NCBI RefSeq assembly: GCF_016892765.1 | Contig: NZ_JAFEMD010000025.1 | Location: 1 to 64,000, forward strand | DNA length: 64,000 nt | Origin: Microvirga arvi | GTDB taxonomy: Bacteria > Pseudomonadota > Alphaproteobacteria > Rhizobiales > Beijerinckiaceae | Direction: 5' to 3' | In this document: positions 9,487 to 20,989 of the stretch, one piece after another | Layout: each line of letters opens with the position of its first letter | Position numbering within the stretch: the stretch's first letter is position 1 | The notes under the pieces: model-generated | The model's database searches: none | What the model saw: the letters and a program-made list of their open reading frames with translations, nothing else | Told to the model about the DNA's origin: nothing | Position numbers and translations under genes: made by a program

Positions 9487-9525
9487 ACCCCCACCCCTAC
9501 CCCTCCCCGCAAGGGGGAGGGAAGA
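9487..9525. repeat. Single palindromic head (CCCTCCCC-GCAAGG subtype)
   Basis: ACCCCCACCCCTACCCCTCC then CCGCAAGGGGGAGGG. The head and tail match the right half of element 4 at 39867-39900. No inverted partner is seen next to it. Confidence 0.75.
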
Positions 9526-9599
9526 GCGCGTGCGAAGCTTTTATTCATCCTGCCTGAAGACGTTTGCGCTCAACGCCTCGGAGCGGTATCGATCATCCC

Positions 9600-10799
9600 G
9601 TGAACGACACCCCATTCTCCCCGCCTCATTCCATCACGGCCCGCTACGGCGCCCTGGTCGCGTCGGGCGCCATCGAGCGCGATCCGGCGCAGGTGGCGCT
9701 TCTCAAGCGGCTCGAGGCCCTGGCCGAGGCCCTCGGCTCCCACCGCTTGGCCCGCAAGCCCAGCGCGCTCGGCTGGCTCTTCGGCAAGAAGAACAAGGAC
9801 CATGCGCCGCCTAAAGGCCTCTATGTCTGGGGCTCGGTCGGGCGCGGCAAGACCATGCTGATGGACCTGTTCTTCGAGGCGCTGCCCGTCAGGCGCAAGC
9901 GGCGGGTCCATTTCCATGCCTTCCTATCGGACGTGCACGAGCGCATCCACGCCTACCGGCAGAAGCTGAAAGCCGGCGAGGTTTCCGGCGACGACCCCAT
10001 CGCCCCGGTGGCGGAGGCTCTGGCCGACGAGGCCTGGGTGCTCTGCTTCGACGAGTTCACCGTCACCGACATCGCCGATGCGATGATCCTCGGCCGCCTG
10101 TTCACCGCCCTCTTCGCCCACGGGGTCGTGGTGGTGGCGACCTCCAACGTGGAGCCGGACAGGCTCTACGAGGGTGGCCTCAACCGTTCCCTCTTCCTGC
10201 CGTTCATCGCGCTGCTGCAGGAGCGGATGGCGGTGGTGAAGCTCGAATCCCGCACGGATTTCCGGCTGGAAAAACTCGCCGGCAGCCCCGTCTTCTACAC
10301 GCCGGCGAATGAGCTCTCCCACGCGGCCCTGACCCGGGCCTTCAAGAGCCTTACCGGTCGCGAGCAGGGTAGGCCGGTGACCCTGACGGTGAAGGGCCAC
10401 CCGGTGGAGGTGCCTCAGGCTGCCGGCGGCGTCGCGCGCTTCTCCTTCGAGAATCTGTGCGCGAAACCCTTGGGCGCCGCCGATTATCTGGCCGTCGCCG
10501 AAGAGTTCCACACGGTCATCCTGGAAAACATCCCGGCGATGACCTTCGAGCACCGCAACGAGGCCAAGCGCTTCATCATGCTCATCGACGCCCTCTATGA
10601 TGCCCATGTGAAGCTGCTCGCGTCCGCCGAGGCGGAGGTGCCGGAGCTCTATCAGGCCGACACGGGCCGCGAGGCCTTCGAGTTCGACCGCACGGTCTCG
10701 CGCCTCATCGAGATGCGCTCCGAGGAATACCTGTCCCTGCCGCATGGCCGCTCGGACTCCGAGGCCTCCGGCAGCACCACGGGACTTGCCGAAACATGA
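9600..10799 (+). CDS. zapE: Cell division ATPase ZapE (AFG1-like)
   Basis: AFG1/LACE1-family P-loop ATPase, 399 aa from the GTG at 9600 (VNDTPFSPPHSITARY). A TTG at 9564 in the same frame is a weaker alternative. Walker A is GSVGRGKTML near residue 80; Walker B is LCFDEFTVTD near residue 150; the sensor region is VVVATSNVEPDRLY. In E. coli ZapE associates with the Z ring; mitochondrial relatives act in protein quality control. The stop codon overlaps the start of the TetR gene. Confidence 0.92.
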   Translation: MNDTPFSPPHSITARYGALVASGAIERDPAQVALLKRLEALAEALGSHRLARKPSALGWLFGKKNKDHAPPKGLYVWGSVGRGKTMLMDLFFEALPVRRKRRVHFHAFLSDVHERIHAYRQKLKAGEVSGDDPIAPVAEALADEAWVLCFDEFTVTDIADAMILGRLFTALFAHGVVVVATSNVEPDRLYEGGLNRSLFLPFIALLQERMAVVKLESRTDFRLEKLAGSPVFYTPANELSHAALTRAFKSLTGREQGRPVTLTVKGHPVEVPQAAGGVARFSFENLCAKPLGAADYLAVAEEFHTVILENIPAMTFEHRNEAKRFIMLIDALYDAHVKLLASAEAEVPELYQADTGREAFEFDRTVSRLIEMRSEEYLSLPHGRSDSEASGSTTGLAET

Positions 10800-11425
10800 A
10801 GCGACTGTCCGGCAGTGTGGGAAGAGGGGCGGAGGCCGCACCGGCCGATACCCGGCTCCTCGCCATTGCCGCCGACCAGCTGAAGGAATTCGGGCCCAGG
10901 CACATCACCGTAGTCGGCATCGCCGATGCGGCCGGCATGACCCATGCCAATGTCTATCGCTACTTCACCAACAAGGCAGCCCTTATCGACGCGGTCGCCG
11001 GCCAGTGGCTGCGGCAGATGGAGGCGATCATCGCCGACATCGCGGATTCCCCCGATCCGGCCGACGACAAGCTCGAGCGCCTGATCCAGGCCTGGGCACG
11101 GGTCCACCGGGACCTCTTGAAGGAGGATCGCCACCTCTTCGATGTCTATTGCACGGCGACCGAGACCTCGCGCGCTCTCATCCGCAAGCACCGGGCGCGC
11201 ATGCGCCAGCTTATCGAGCGGGTGCTGGACGAGGGAATCGTGACGGGCAAGTTCGAACCCCGGGACCGGGAGAAGGCTCATGCCTTCATCAGCGATGCGG
11301 TCTACCGCTTCATCAATCCGCTCACCGTCCGCCTTGATGCGGAGGTGCCGCAGGACATCCTCGACCAGCGTCTTGCCACGATGATCCGGGTGGTCCTGAG
11401 GGCCCTCGCGAATGGGAGCGTGTAG
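10796..11425 (+). CDS. TetR/AcrR family transcriptional regulator
   Basis: A 209-aa regulator with an N-terminal helix-turn-helix: residues about 22-70 contain ITVVGIADAAGMTHANVYRYF, the canonical TetR recognition helix. The C-terminal ligand-binding part is unassigned. It overlaps zapE by ATGA and so is probably co-transcribed with it. A 24-bp palindrome lies 5 bp after its stop codon, in front of the mdh-suc genes. The ligand and regulon cannot be read from the sequence. Confidence 0.9.
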   Translation: MKRLSGSVGRGAEAAPADTRLLAIAADQLKEFGPRHITVVGIADAAGMTHANVYRYFTNKAALIDAVAGQWLRQMEAIIADIADSPDPADDKLERLIQAWARVHRDLLKEDRHLFDVYCTATETSRALIRKHRARMRQLIERVLDEGIVTGKFEPRDREKAHAFISDAVYRFINPLTVRLDAEVPQDILDQRLATMIRVVLRALANGSV

Positions 11426-11430
11426 GGAAA

Positions 11431-11454
11431 GTTACAATTTTAGAAAAATGTAAC
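11431..11454. promoter_or_regulatory. Palindrome GTTACA-N12-TGTAAC upstream of mdh
   Basis: A 24-bp inverted repeat with perfect 6-bp arms around an A/T-rich centre (attttagaaaaa), in an unusually AT-rich stretch between the TetR stop codon and mdh. It looks like an operator for a dimeric repressor. The weak stem and missing T-run argue against a terminator. Confidence 0.4.
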
Positions 11455-11571
11455 AGGAAAATCGGGATAGCTTCGACCGATGCAAGTTGCTGTAAACACG
11501 AAGTATTTCAACATTCTTAAGCTTGAGAAGACTTTTATCAGCGTCGAATGCCGGGACCATTAACCTTTTGA

Positions 11572-12624
<1,053 letters not shown>

Positions 12625-12633
12625 ACCATTTAC

Positions 12634-12721
12634 GTCATGGCCGCACTTGTCGCGGCCATCCACGTCTTCAACCGCCACGTCGCAACAGACGTGGATGCCC
12701 GGGCCAAGCCCGGGCATGACG
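12634..12721. repeat. GTCAT...ATGAC repeat between mdh and sucC
   Basis: Starts GTCATGGCCGCACTTGTCGC, has an internal pair around CCACGTC / GACGTGG, and ends GCCCGGGCCAAGCCCGGGCA followed by TGAC. Its ends are inverted repeats of each other. Related copies are at 19478, 30628, 35534, 47749 and 49954. It would form strong hairpins in the mRNA between mdh and sucC. Confidence 0.85.
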
Positions 12722-12734
12722 GAGAGGAAAACAG

Positions 12735-13934
<1,200 letters not shown>

Positions 13935-13946
13935 GGTTTCCAGCTG

Positions 13947-14834
13947 ATGTCCATCCTCATCACCAAAGACACCAAGGTCATCTGCCAGGGCTTCACCGGC
14001 AAGAACGGGACCTTCCACTCCGAGCAGGCCATCGCCTACGGCACCAAGATGGTCGGCGGCACCTCGCCGGGCAAAGGCGGCTCCACCCATCTCGGCCTGC
14101 CCGTATTCGACACGGTCATGGAAGCGCGCGAGAAGACCGGCGCCGACGCCTCGGTGGTCTACGTTCCGCCGCCGGGCGCGGCCGATGCCATCTGCGAGGC
14201 GATTTCAGCCGAGATCCCGCTCATCGTCTGCATCACCGAAGGCATCCCGGTGCTCGACATGGTGCGCGTGAAGCGTGCGCTCGAAGGCTCGAAGTCGCGC
14301 CTCATCGGCCCGAACTGCCCCGGCATCGTGACAGCGGGCGAGTCGAAGATCGGCATCATGCCAGCCAACATCTTCAAGCCCGGCTCGGTCGGCATCGTGT
14401 CGCGCTCCGGCACGCTCACCTACGAGGCGGTGTTCCAGACCACCAACGAAGGCCTCGGCCAGACGACGGCTGTCGGCATCGGCGGCGATCCGGTGAAGGG
14501 CACCGAGTTCATCGAGATGCTCGACATGTTCCTCTCCGACCCGAAGACCGAGTCGATCGTCATGATCGGCGAGATCGGCGGCTCTGCTGAGGAAGAGGCC
14601 GCCGAGTTCATCGCCCACGAAGCCAAAAAGGGCCGTAAAAAACCAATGGTCGGCTTCATTGCCGGCCGCACGGCGCCCCCCGGACGCCGCATGGGCCATG
14701 CCGGCGCCATCATCTCCGGCGGCAAGGGCGGTGCGGAAGACAAGATCGCCGCCATGGAGGCCGCGGGCATCCGCGTGTCCCCGTCGCCGGCCCGCCTCGG
14801 CAAGACCCTCGTCGAGGTTCTCAAGGGTAAGTAA
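13947..14834 (+). CDS. sucD: Succinyl-CoA synthetase alpha subunit
   Basis: CoA-binding and phosphohistidine subunit, 295 aa. The N-terminal CoA-binding domain contains [15 protein letters not shown] and [18 protein letters not shown]. The active-site His that carries the phosphate is in [15 protein letters not shown] near residue 250. Part of the mdh-sucCD-odh cluster; a stem-loop follows its stop codon. Confidence 0.98.
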   Translation: MSILITKDTKVICQGFTGKNGTFHSEQAIAYGTKMVGGTSPGKGGSTHLGLPVFDTVMEAREKTGADASVVYVPPPGAADAICEAISAEIPLIVCITEGIPVLDMVRVKRALEGSKSRLIGPNCPGIVTAGESKIGIMPANIFKPGSVGIVSRSGTLTYEAVFQTTNEGLGQTTAVGIGGDPVKGTEFIEMLDMFLSDPKTESIVMIGEIGGSAEEEAAEFIAHEAKKGRKKPMVGFIAGRTAPPGRRMGHAGAIISGGKGGAEDKIAAMEAAGIRVSPSPARLGKTLVEVLKGK

Positions 14835-14841
14835 CCGATAA

Positions 14842-14865
14842 GGCCGCCCCGAACCCGGGGCGGCC
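14842..14865 (+). promoter_or_regulatory. Stem-loop between sucD and sucA
   Basis: A 10-bp perfect GC stem (GGCCGCCCCG, loop AACC, CGGGGCGGCC) 8 bp after the sucD stop and 27 bp before the sucA start. The T-run is poor and interrupted (CGTCGTCATTTT). It could act as a partial terminator or protect the 3' end of an mdh-sucCD transcript. Confidence 0.6.
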
Positions 14866-14892
14866 CGTCGTCATTTTGGATCGAGTATTGTC

Positions 14893-17853
14893 ATGGCACG
14901 CCAAGACGCCAACGAAAAGCTTCTCAACACCGCTTTCCTCTATGGGGCGAACGCGTCCTATATCGAGGACCTTCAGGCCCGCTACGAGCAGGATCCCTCT
15001 TCGGTCGATGCCGAATGGCAGGCCTTCTTCGGCGCGTTGAAGGACGACAAGCAGGCTGTCGAGAAAGCGGCCAAGGGCCCGTCCTGGGAGAAGGCGAACT
15101 GGCCGATCCATGCCAATGGCGACCTCGTCTCCGCGCTCGACGGCAACTGGGCCCAGGTCGAGAAGGCGGTCGGCGACAAGATCAAGGCGAAGGCTGAAAC
15201 CAAAGGCGCCGAGATCAGCCAGGCGGACGTGCAGCAGGCGACCCGCGACTCCGTGCGCGCCATCATGCTGATCCGCGCCTATCGCGTGCGCGGCCACCTG
15301 CATGCCAAGCTCGATCCGCTCGACATCAACCCGCGCCCGAACGACCAGGAACTGCACCCGTCCCATTACGGCTTCACGGAAGCTGATTGGGACCGCAAGA
15401 TCTTCCTCGACAACGTGCTCGGCCTCGAATTCGGCACGATCCGCGAAATCGTCGCCATCCTCGACCGCACCTATTGCCAGACGCTCGGCGTCGAGTTCAT
15501 GCACATCTCCGATCCGGTCGAGAAGGCCTGGATCCAGGAGCGCATCGAAGGTCCCGACAAGGAGATCTCCTTCACCAACGAAGGCAAGCGCGCCATCCTC
15601 AACAAGCTCATCGAGGCGGAGGGCTTCGAGAAGTTCCTGGACGTGCGCTACACAGGCACCAAGCGCTTCGGCCTCGACGGCGGTGAGTCGCTCATTCCGG
15701 CGCTCGAGCAGATCATCAAACGCGGCGGCAATCTCGGCGTGAAGGAGATCGTGCTCGGCATGGCCCATCGCGGCCGCCTCAACGTGCTGACCCAGGTCAT
15801 GGGCAAGCCGCACCGGGCGCTGTTCCACGAGTTCAAGGGCGGCTCCTTCGCGCCCGACGACGTGGAGGGCTCCGGCGACGTGAAGTACCATCTCGGTGCC
15901 TCGTCGGACCGCACATTTGATGGCAACAACGTCCACCTGTCGCTGACAGCGAACCCGTCGCATCTGGAGATCGTCAATCCCGTGGTGCTCGGCAAGGTGC
16001 GCGCCAAGCAGGACCAGCACGGCTGCACGCCCGAAAATCGCAATGCCGTCATGCCGCTCCTCATCCACGGCGACGCGGCCTTCGCCGGCCAGGGCGTGGT
16101 GGCGGAGTGCTTCGGGCTCTCGGGCCTGCGTGGTCACCGCACAGGCGGATGGATCTCCTTCATCATCAACAACCAGATCGGCTTCACCACCGATCCGCGC
16201 TTCTCGCGCTCCTCGCCCTATCCCTCGGACGTGGCGAAGATGGTCGAGGCGCCGATCTTCCACGTGAACGGCGACGATCCGGAGGCTGTGGTTTTCGCTG
16301 CAAAGGTCGCGGCCGAGTACCGGCAGAAGTTTCAGAAGCCCGTCGTCATCGACATGTTCTGCTACCGCCGCTTCGGTCATAACGAGGGCGATGAGCCGGC
16401 CTTCACCCAGCCGCTCATGTACCGCAAGATCCGGTCGCATCCGGCCATCGTGGAGCTCTACTCCAAGAAGCTCGTCACCGAAGGTGTCGTCACCGAGGCC
16501 GAGGTCGAGGAGATGAAGTCGAGCTGGCGTTCGAAGCTCGACGCCGAATTCGACATCGCAGGCAGCTACAAGCCCAACAAGGCCGACTGGCTCGACGGTC
16601 GTTGGTCGGGCCTCAAGGCCGTGCGCGAGGATCAGGACGATCCGCGCCGCGGGCAGACCGGTGTTTCGGTCGAGACCCTGCAGCAGATCGGCAAGGCGCT
16701 CACCACGGTTCCGGAAGGCTTCCACCTCCACCGCACGATCCAGCGCTTCCTCGACAACCGCAAGAAGATGCTGGAGACCGGCGAGGGCTTCGACTGGGCC
16801 ATGGCAGAGGCTCTGGCCTTCGGTTCGCTCCTGCTCGAAGGCCACCGCGTGCGCCTCTCCGGCCAGGATGTGGAGCGCGGCACCTTCTCGCAGCGCCATT
16901 CGGTGCTGACCGACCAGGAGAACGAGGAGCGCTACACCAACCTCAACCACATCACCGAGAATCAGGCCCGTTTCGAGGTCATCAACTCGATGCTCTCGGA
17001 AGAGGCGGTGCTCGGCTTCGAGTACGGCTACACGCTCTCCGAGCCGAACTCGCTGACCCTGTGGGAGGCTCAGTTCGGCGACTTCGCCAACGGCGCGCAG
17101 GTGGTCTTCGACCAGTTCGTGTCGTCGGGCGAGCGCAAGTGGCTGCGCATGTCCGGCCTCGTCTGCCTCCTGCCGCACGGCTACGAGGGACAGGGACCGG
17201 AGCACTCCTCCGCCCGCCTCGAGCGCTGGCTGCAGATGTGCGCCGAGGACAACATGCAGGTGGGCTACTGCTCGACGCCGTCGAACTACTTCCACATCCT
17301 GCGCCGCCAGCTGAAGCGCGACTTCCGCAAGCCCCTGATCCTGATGACGCCGAAAAGCTTGCTGCGCCACAAGCGCTGCACGTCCTCCCTCGCCGACATC
17401 TCGGAGGGAACGTACTTCCATCGCGTCCTGCAGGACGATGCTCAGGCCGGGCGCGAGGGCATCAAGCTGGTGAAGGACGACAAGATCCGGCGCGTGGTGA
17501 TCTGCACGGGCAAGGTCTATTACGACCTGCTCGAGGAGCGCGAGAAGCGGGGCATCGACGATGTCTACCTGCTGCGGGTCGAGCAGCTCTATCCGTTCCC
17601 GGCAAAGTCCCTCGCGGCCGAGATCGCCCGCTTCAAGAAGGCCGACGTGGTGTGGTGCCAGGAAGAGCCCAAGAACATGGGCTCCTGGATGTTCGTCGAG
17701 CCCTATCTCGAATGGGTACTCAAGACGGCAGGCTCGAAGGTCGATCGTCCCCGCTACGTGGGCCGCCCCGCCTCCGCTGCCACCGCAACCGGCCTCATGT
17801 CGAAGCATCAGATTCAGCTGCAGGCCTTCCTCGACGAAGCCTTTGCGGGCTGA
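14893..17853 (+). CDS. sucA: 2-oxoglutarate dehydrogenase E1 component
   Basis: Thiamine-diphosphate-dependent decarboxylase of the 2-oxoglutarate dehydrogenase complex, 986 aa, a normal length for E1o. The N terminus has the short E2-binding motif (FLYGANASYIEDLQ). The E1 core contains EFMHI, KRFGLDGGESLIPAL, GMAHRGRLNVL and the Mg/ThDP motif following GDAAFAGQG. The C-terminal transketolase-like part includes HGYEGQGPEHSSARLER. It joins SucB and LpdA encoded downstream. A 1047-residue open frame on the opposite strand is only its mirror. Confidence 0.98.
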   Translation: MARQDANEKLLNTAFLYGANASYIEDLQARYEQDPSSVDAEWQAFFGALKDDKQAVEKAAKGPSWEKANWPIHANGDLVSALDGNWAQVEKAVGDKIKAKAETKGAEISQADVQQATRDSVRAIMLIRAYRVRGHLHAKLDPLDINPRPNDQELHPSHYGFTEADWDRKIFLDNVLGLEFGTIREIVAILDRTYCQTLGVEFMHISDPVEKAWIQERIEGPDKEISFTNEGKRAILNKLIEAEGFEKFLDVRYTGTKRFGLDGGESLIPALEQIIKRGGNLGVKEIVLGMAHRGRLNVLTQVMGKPHRALFHEFKGGSFAPDDVEGSGDVKYHLGASSDRTFDGNNVHLSLTANPSHLEIVNPVVLGKVRAKQDQHGCTPENRNAVMPLLIHGDAAFAGQGVVAECFGLSGLRGHRTGGWISFIINNQIGFTTDPRFSRSSPYPSDVAKMVEAPIFHVNGDDPEAVVFAAKVAAEYRQKFQKPVVIDMFCYRRFGHNEGDEPAFTQPLMYRKIRSHPAIVELYSKKLVTEGVVTEAEVEEMKSSWRSKLDAEFDIAGSYKPNKADWLDGRWSGLKAVREDQDDPRRGQTGVSVETLQQIGKALTTVPEGFHLHRTIQRFLDNRKKMLETGEGFDWAMAEALAFGSLLLEGHRVRLSGQDVERGTFSQRHSVLTDQENEERYTNLNHITENQARFEVINSMLSEEAVLGFEYGYTLSEPNSLTLWEAQFGDFANGAQVVFDQFVSSGERKWLRMSGLVCLLPHGYEGQGPEHSSARLERWLQMCAEDNMQVGYCSTPSNYFHILRRQLKRDFRKPLILMTPKSLLRHKRCTSSLADISEGTYFHRVLQDDAQAGREGIKLVKDDKIRRVVICTGKVYYDLLEEREKRGIDDVYLLRVEQLYPFPAKSLAAEIARFKKADVVWCQEEPKNMGSWMFVEPYLEWVLKTAGSKVDRPRYVGRPASAATATGLMSKHQIQLQAFLDEAFAG

Positions 17854-17865
17854 CAAAGGTAAGAT

Positions 17866-18198
17866 ATGCCCCTCTTCTTCTGCCGTCTCGTGCCCCCGCG
17901 TTCGACCTTTCCCTTCGACATCACGCCCGATGAGCGCGATGTGATGATGCGACATGCCGAGCATTGGCGGGCTCAGGCCAAGCAGGGCAAAGCCATTGCC
18001 TTCGGCCCTGTTCTCGATCCGAAAGGACCCTTCGGAATCGGCATCGCCGAGTATCAGACGGAAGAGGAGCTTCGCGCCCTGTGGGACGTCGACCCGGCTG
18101 TCGCATCAGGTCGTGGCTTTACCTACGAAATCCATCCGATGCCGTCTGTCATCCTGCGCGAGGCGCAGGCCGGGCGGTCTGATCAAACGAACGACTGA
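17866..18198 (+). CDS. YciI family protein in the odh operon
   Basis: A 110-aa protein with the YciI-like alpha/beta-barrel pattern: [15 protein letters not shown] at the start, the conserved His/Trp region [22 protein letters not shown] and the Asp in [14 protein letters not shown]. YciI proteins are small dimers of the ferredoxin-like fold whose biochemical roles are mostly unknown. It is placed 12 bp after sucA and 28 bp before sucB, so it is almost certainly co-expressed with the complex. Whether it acts on 2-oxoglutarate metabolism is not known. Confidence 0.8.
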   Translation: MPLFFCRLVPPRSTFPFDITPDERDVMMRHAEHWRAQAKQGKAIAFGPVLDPKGPFGIGIAEYQTEEELRALWDVDPAVASGRGFTYEIHPMPSVILREAQAGRSDQTND

Positions 18199-18226
18199 AA
18201 GAGGCCCTTCGGGGATAGTTAGGACC

Positions 18227-19462
18227 ATGGCAACCGAAATCCGCGTACCCACTCTTGGCGAATCCGTGTCAGAGGCCACCATCGGCCGCTGGTTCAAGAA
18301 GCCCGGCGATCCCGTGAAGGCCGATGAGCCCGTGCTCGAGCTGGAGACCGACAAGGTCACCCTCGAGGTCAATGCGCCGGCCAGTGGCACCCTGGGCGAC
18401 ATCATCGCCAAGGACGGCGAGACGGTAAGCCCCGGTGCGGTGCTCGGCTCCATCGTCGACGGCGGCACTGCCGCCGCTTCCGCTCCGGCTGCCGCTCCCA
18501 AGGCTGAAGCTCCCAAAGCCGCTCCGGCTCCTGCCGCCGCGCCTGCTCCGGCCGCTGCTCCCGGCGCCGCCAAGGATCACGGCCCGGCCGTTGCCCGTCT
18601 TGCCGCCGAGAGCGGCGTGAGCCCGGTCCAGGTCGCAGGCTCCGGCAAGGACGGCCGCGTGACGAAGGGCGACATGCTCGCCGCCATCGCCACGGGCGGT
18701 GCCCAGGCTCCCGCTCCCGCTGCCCCGGTTCAGGTGCGTGCGCCGTCCGCGCCGAGCGATGCCGAGCGCGAAGAGCGCGTGAAGATGACCAAGCTGCGCC
18801 AGACCATCGCGCGCCGCCTCAAGGACGCCCAGAACACCGCCGCCATGCTCACCACGTTCAACGACGTGGACATGAGCGCGGTGATGCAGCTCCGCAGCCA
18901 GTACAAGGACGTGTTCGAGAAGAAGCACGGCACCAAGCTCGGCTTCATGGGCTTCTTCACCAAGGCGGTGATCCAGGCGCTCAAGGACGTCCCGGCGGTG
19001 AACGCCGAGATCGACGGCCAGGACATAGTTTACAAGAACTACTACCACATCGGCATTGCGGTCGGCACCGAGAAGGGCCTCGTTGTTCCGGTGGTGCGCG
19101 ACGCGGACCTGCTCTCCATCGCCGGCATCGAGAAGAGCATCTCCGATTTCGGCCGCCGCGCCCGTGACGGCAAGCTCTCCATCGACGAGATGCAGGGCGG
19201 CACCTTCACCATCACCAATGGCGGCATCTACGGCTCGCTCATGTCGACGCCGATCCTCAACGCGCCGCAATCGGGCATTCTCGGTATGCACCGCATCGAG
19301 GACCGTCCGGTGGTGCGCAACGGCCAGGTCGTGGTGCGCCCGATGATGTATCTCGCGCTCTCCTACGATCACCGCATCGTCGACGGCAAGGAGGCCGTGA
19401 CCTTCCTCGTGCGGGTCAAGGAGGTCCTGGAGGATCCGGCGCGCCTCGTGCTCGATCTCTAA
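18227..19462 (+). CDS. sucB: 2-oxoglutarate dehydrogenase E2 (succinyltransferase)
   Basis: Dihydrolipoyl succinyltransferase core of the complex, 411 aa from ATG 18227. It has one lipoyl domain with the modified Lys in [10 protein letters not shown] near residue 43, an Ala/Pro-rich linker (about 80-120), a peripheral-subunit-binding domain ([19 protein letters not shown]) and a catalytic acyltransferase domain. The active-site motif near the C terminus is [12 protein letters not shown]. The open frame extends upstream through the YciI gene in another phase and is not used. Confidence 0.97.
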   Translation: MATEIRVPTLGESVSEATIGRWFKKPGDPVKADEPVLELETDKVTLEVNAPASGTLGDIIAKDGETVSPGAVLGSIVDGGTAAASAPAAAPKAEAPKAAPAPAAAPAPAAAPGAAKDHGPAVARLAAESGVSPVQVAGSGKDGRVTKGDMLAAIATGGAQAPAPAAPVQVRAPSAPSDAEREERVKMTKLRQTIARRLKDAQNTAAMLTTFNDVDMSAVMQLRSQYKDVFEKKHGTKLGFMGFFTKAVIQALKDVPAVNAEIDGQDIVYKNYYHIGIAVGTEKGLVVPVVRDADLLSIAGIEKSISDFGRRARDGKLSIDEMQGGTFTITNGGIYGSLMSTPILNAPQSGILGMHRIEDRPVVRNGQVVVRPMMYLALSYDHRIVDGKEAVTFLVRVKEVLEDPARLVLDL

Positions 19463-19477
19463 GTTTTCAACATTCCT

Positions 19478-19565
19478 GTCATGGCCGGCCTTGTGCCGGC
19501 CATCTCGATCGGAGGGGCACTGCGCTTCGCCGTATCGGGATCACCGGGACGAGCCCGGTGATGAC
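19478..19565. repeat. GTCAT...ATGAC repeat between sucB and lpdA
   Basis: Starts GTCATGGCCGGCCTTGTGCC and ends TCACCGGGACGAGCCCGGTG followed by ATGAC. Same family and size as 12634-12721. It separates sucB from lpdA by hairpin-forming sequence. Confidence 0.85.
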
Positions 19566-19582
19566 GAAGCGAGGGTAAATCA

Positions 19583-20980
19583 ATGTCCTACGATCTCGTC
19601 GTTATCGGCACCGGCCCCGGCGGCTATGTCTGTGCCATCCGGGCCGCGCAGCTCGGCCTCAAGACCGCGGTGGTGGAAAAGCGCAAGACCCATGGCGGCA
19701 CCTGCCTCAATATCGGCTGCATTCCGTCGAAGGCGCTCCTGCACGCCTCGCACATGTTCCAGGATGCGCAGCATTTCGCGGAGATGGGCATCGGCGTGAG
19801 CGCGCCGACCCTCGACCTCAAGACGATGCTGGCTTTCAAGCAGGAGGGCGTCGACGGCAACACCAAGGGCGTCGAATTCCTGCTCAAGAAGAACAAGATC
19901 GACGCCTTCATCGGCACCGCGCGCATCGCCGCTCCGGGCCAGGTCGAGGTGACGAGCGAGGACGGCTCGAACCAGGTGCTCGAAACGAAGAACATCGTCA
20001 TCGCCACTGGTTCAGACGTGACCCGCCTGCCCGGCATCGAGATCGACGAGAAGGTGGTGGTGTCATCCACCGGTGCGCTGGAACTGGAGAGCGTGCCGAA
20101 GCGCCTCGTGGTGATCGGCGCCGGCGTGATCGGCCTGGAGCTCGGCTCCGTGTGGCGCCGCCTCGGCTCCGAGGTGACGGTGGTGGAATATCTCGACCGC
20201 ATCCTGCCCGGCATGGATGGCGAGGTCGCCAAGAACTTCCAGCGCATCCTCGGCAAGCAGGGCTTCCAGTTCAAGCTTGGATCCAAAGTCACCAAGGTCG
20301 AGAAGACGGGCAACGGCGTGACGCTCACCTTCGAGCCTGCCGCCGGCGGCAATGCGGAGACCATCGAGGCCGATGTGGTGCTCGTCGCCATCGGTCGTGT
20401 GCCCTACACGCAAGGACTTGGTCTCGACCACGTTGGTGTCCAGCTCGACAATCGTGGCCGGATCCTGACCGACGCGCATTTCTCCACCAACGTCACCGGC
20501 ATTTATGCCATCGGCGACGTGATTGCAGGCCCCATGCTCGCCCATAAGGCCGAGGACGAGGGCGTTGCCGTTGCGGAAATTCTCGCCGGTAAGGCAGGCC
20601 ATGTGAACTACGACGTGATCCCGAGCGTGGTCTACACGTTCCCGGAGGTCGCCTCCGTCGGCAAGACGGAGGAGGAGTTGAACGCTGCAGGCATCGCCTA
20701 CAATTCCGGCAAGTTCCCCTTCACGGCCAATGGCCGCGCCAAGGTGAACCGCACCACGGACGGTTTCGTGAAGATCCTGGCCGATGCCGCCACCGACAAG
20801 GTGCTGGGCGTCCATATCGTCGGGGCGGAAGCCGGCAACCTCATCCACGAGGCTGCGATCGCCATGGAGTTCGGCGCCTCGTCGGAAGACATGGCCCGCA
20901 CCTGCCATGCGCACCCGACGCTTGCGGAGGCTGTGAAGGAAGCGGCTTTGGCGGTGGAGAAGCGCGCCATTCACATGTAA
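19583..20980 (+). CDS. lpdA: Dihydrolipoyl dehydrogenase (E3)
   Basis: FAD- and NAD-dependent flavoenzyme that reoxidises the lipoyl groups of E2, 465 aa. The FAD motif [19 protein letters not shown] is at the N terminus, the redox disulfide in [17 protein letters not shown] near residues 40-50, the NAD motif [15 protein letters not shown] near residue 180, and the catalytic His-Glu pair in [15 protein letters not shown] at the C terminus. It follows sucB and most likely serves the 2-oxoglutarate complex, possibly others as well. Confidence 0.97.
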   Translation: MSYDLVVIGTGPGGYVCAIRAAQLGLKTAVVEKRKTHGGTCLNIGCIPSKALLHASHMFQDAQHFAEMGIGVSAPTLDLKTMLAFKQEGVDGNTKGVEFLLKKNKIDAFIGTARIAAPGQVEVTSEDGSNQVLETKNIVIATGSDVTRLPGIEIDEKVVVSSTGALELESVPKRLVVIGAGVIGLELGSVWRRLGSEVTVVEYLDRILPGMDGEVAKNFQRILGKQGFQFKLGSKVTKVEKTGNGVTLTFEPAAGGNAETIEADVVLVAIGRVPYTQGLGLDHVGVQLDNRGRILTDAHFSTNVTGIYAIGDVIAGPMLAHKAEDEGVAVAEILAGKAGHVNYDVIPSVVYTFPEVASVGKTEEELNAAGIAYNSGKFPFTANGRAKVNRTTDGFVKILADAATDKVLGVHIVGAEAGNLIHEAAIAMEFGASSEDMARTCHAHPTLAEAVKEAALAVEKRAIHM

Positions 20981-20989
20981 TATGGACTC

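Larger units (their letters stand above)
9198..9599. other. 402-bp intergenic region with palindromic repeats
   Basis: No credible gene. It holds an inverted pair of palindromic repeat heads (9300-9336 and 9413-9449) and a related single head (9487-9525). The in-frame translations across it are low-complexity products of these repeats. Confidence 0.75.

Noticed and set aside
9300-9525. CRISPR array
   Set aside because: The repeats are palindromic heads in alternating orientation, only three units, with no equal-length spacers and no cas genes nearby.
14821-17964. Opposite-strand open frame of 1047 codons across sucA
   Set aside because: It mirrors the codon-phase bias of sucA in high-GC DNA. 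The product shows no recognisable domain and there is no ribosome-binding site; sucA on the plus strand has clear E1 motifs.
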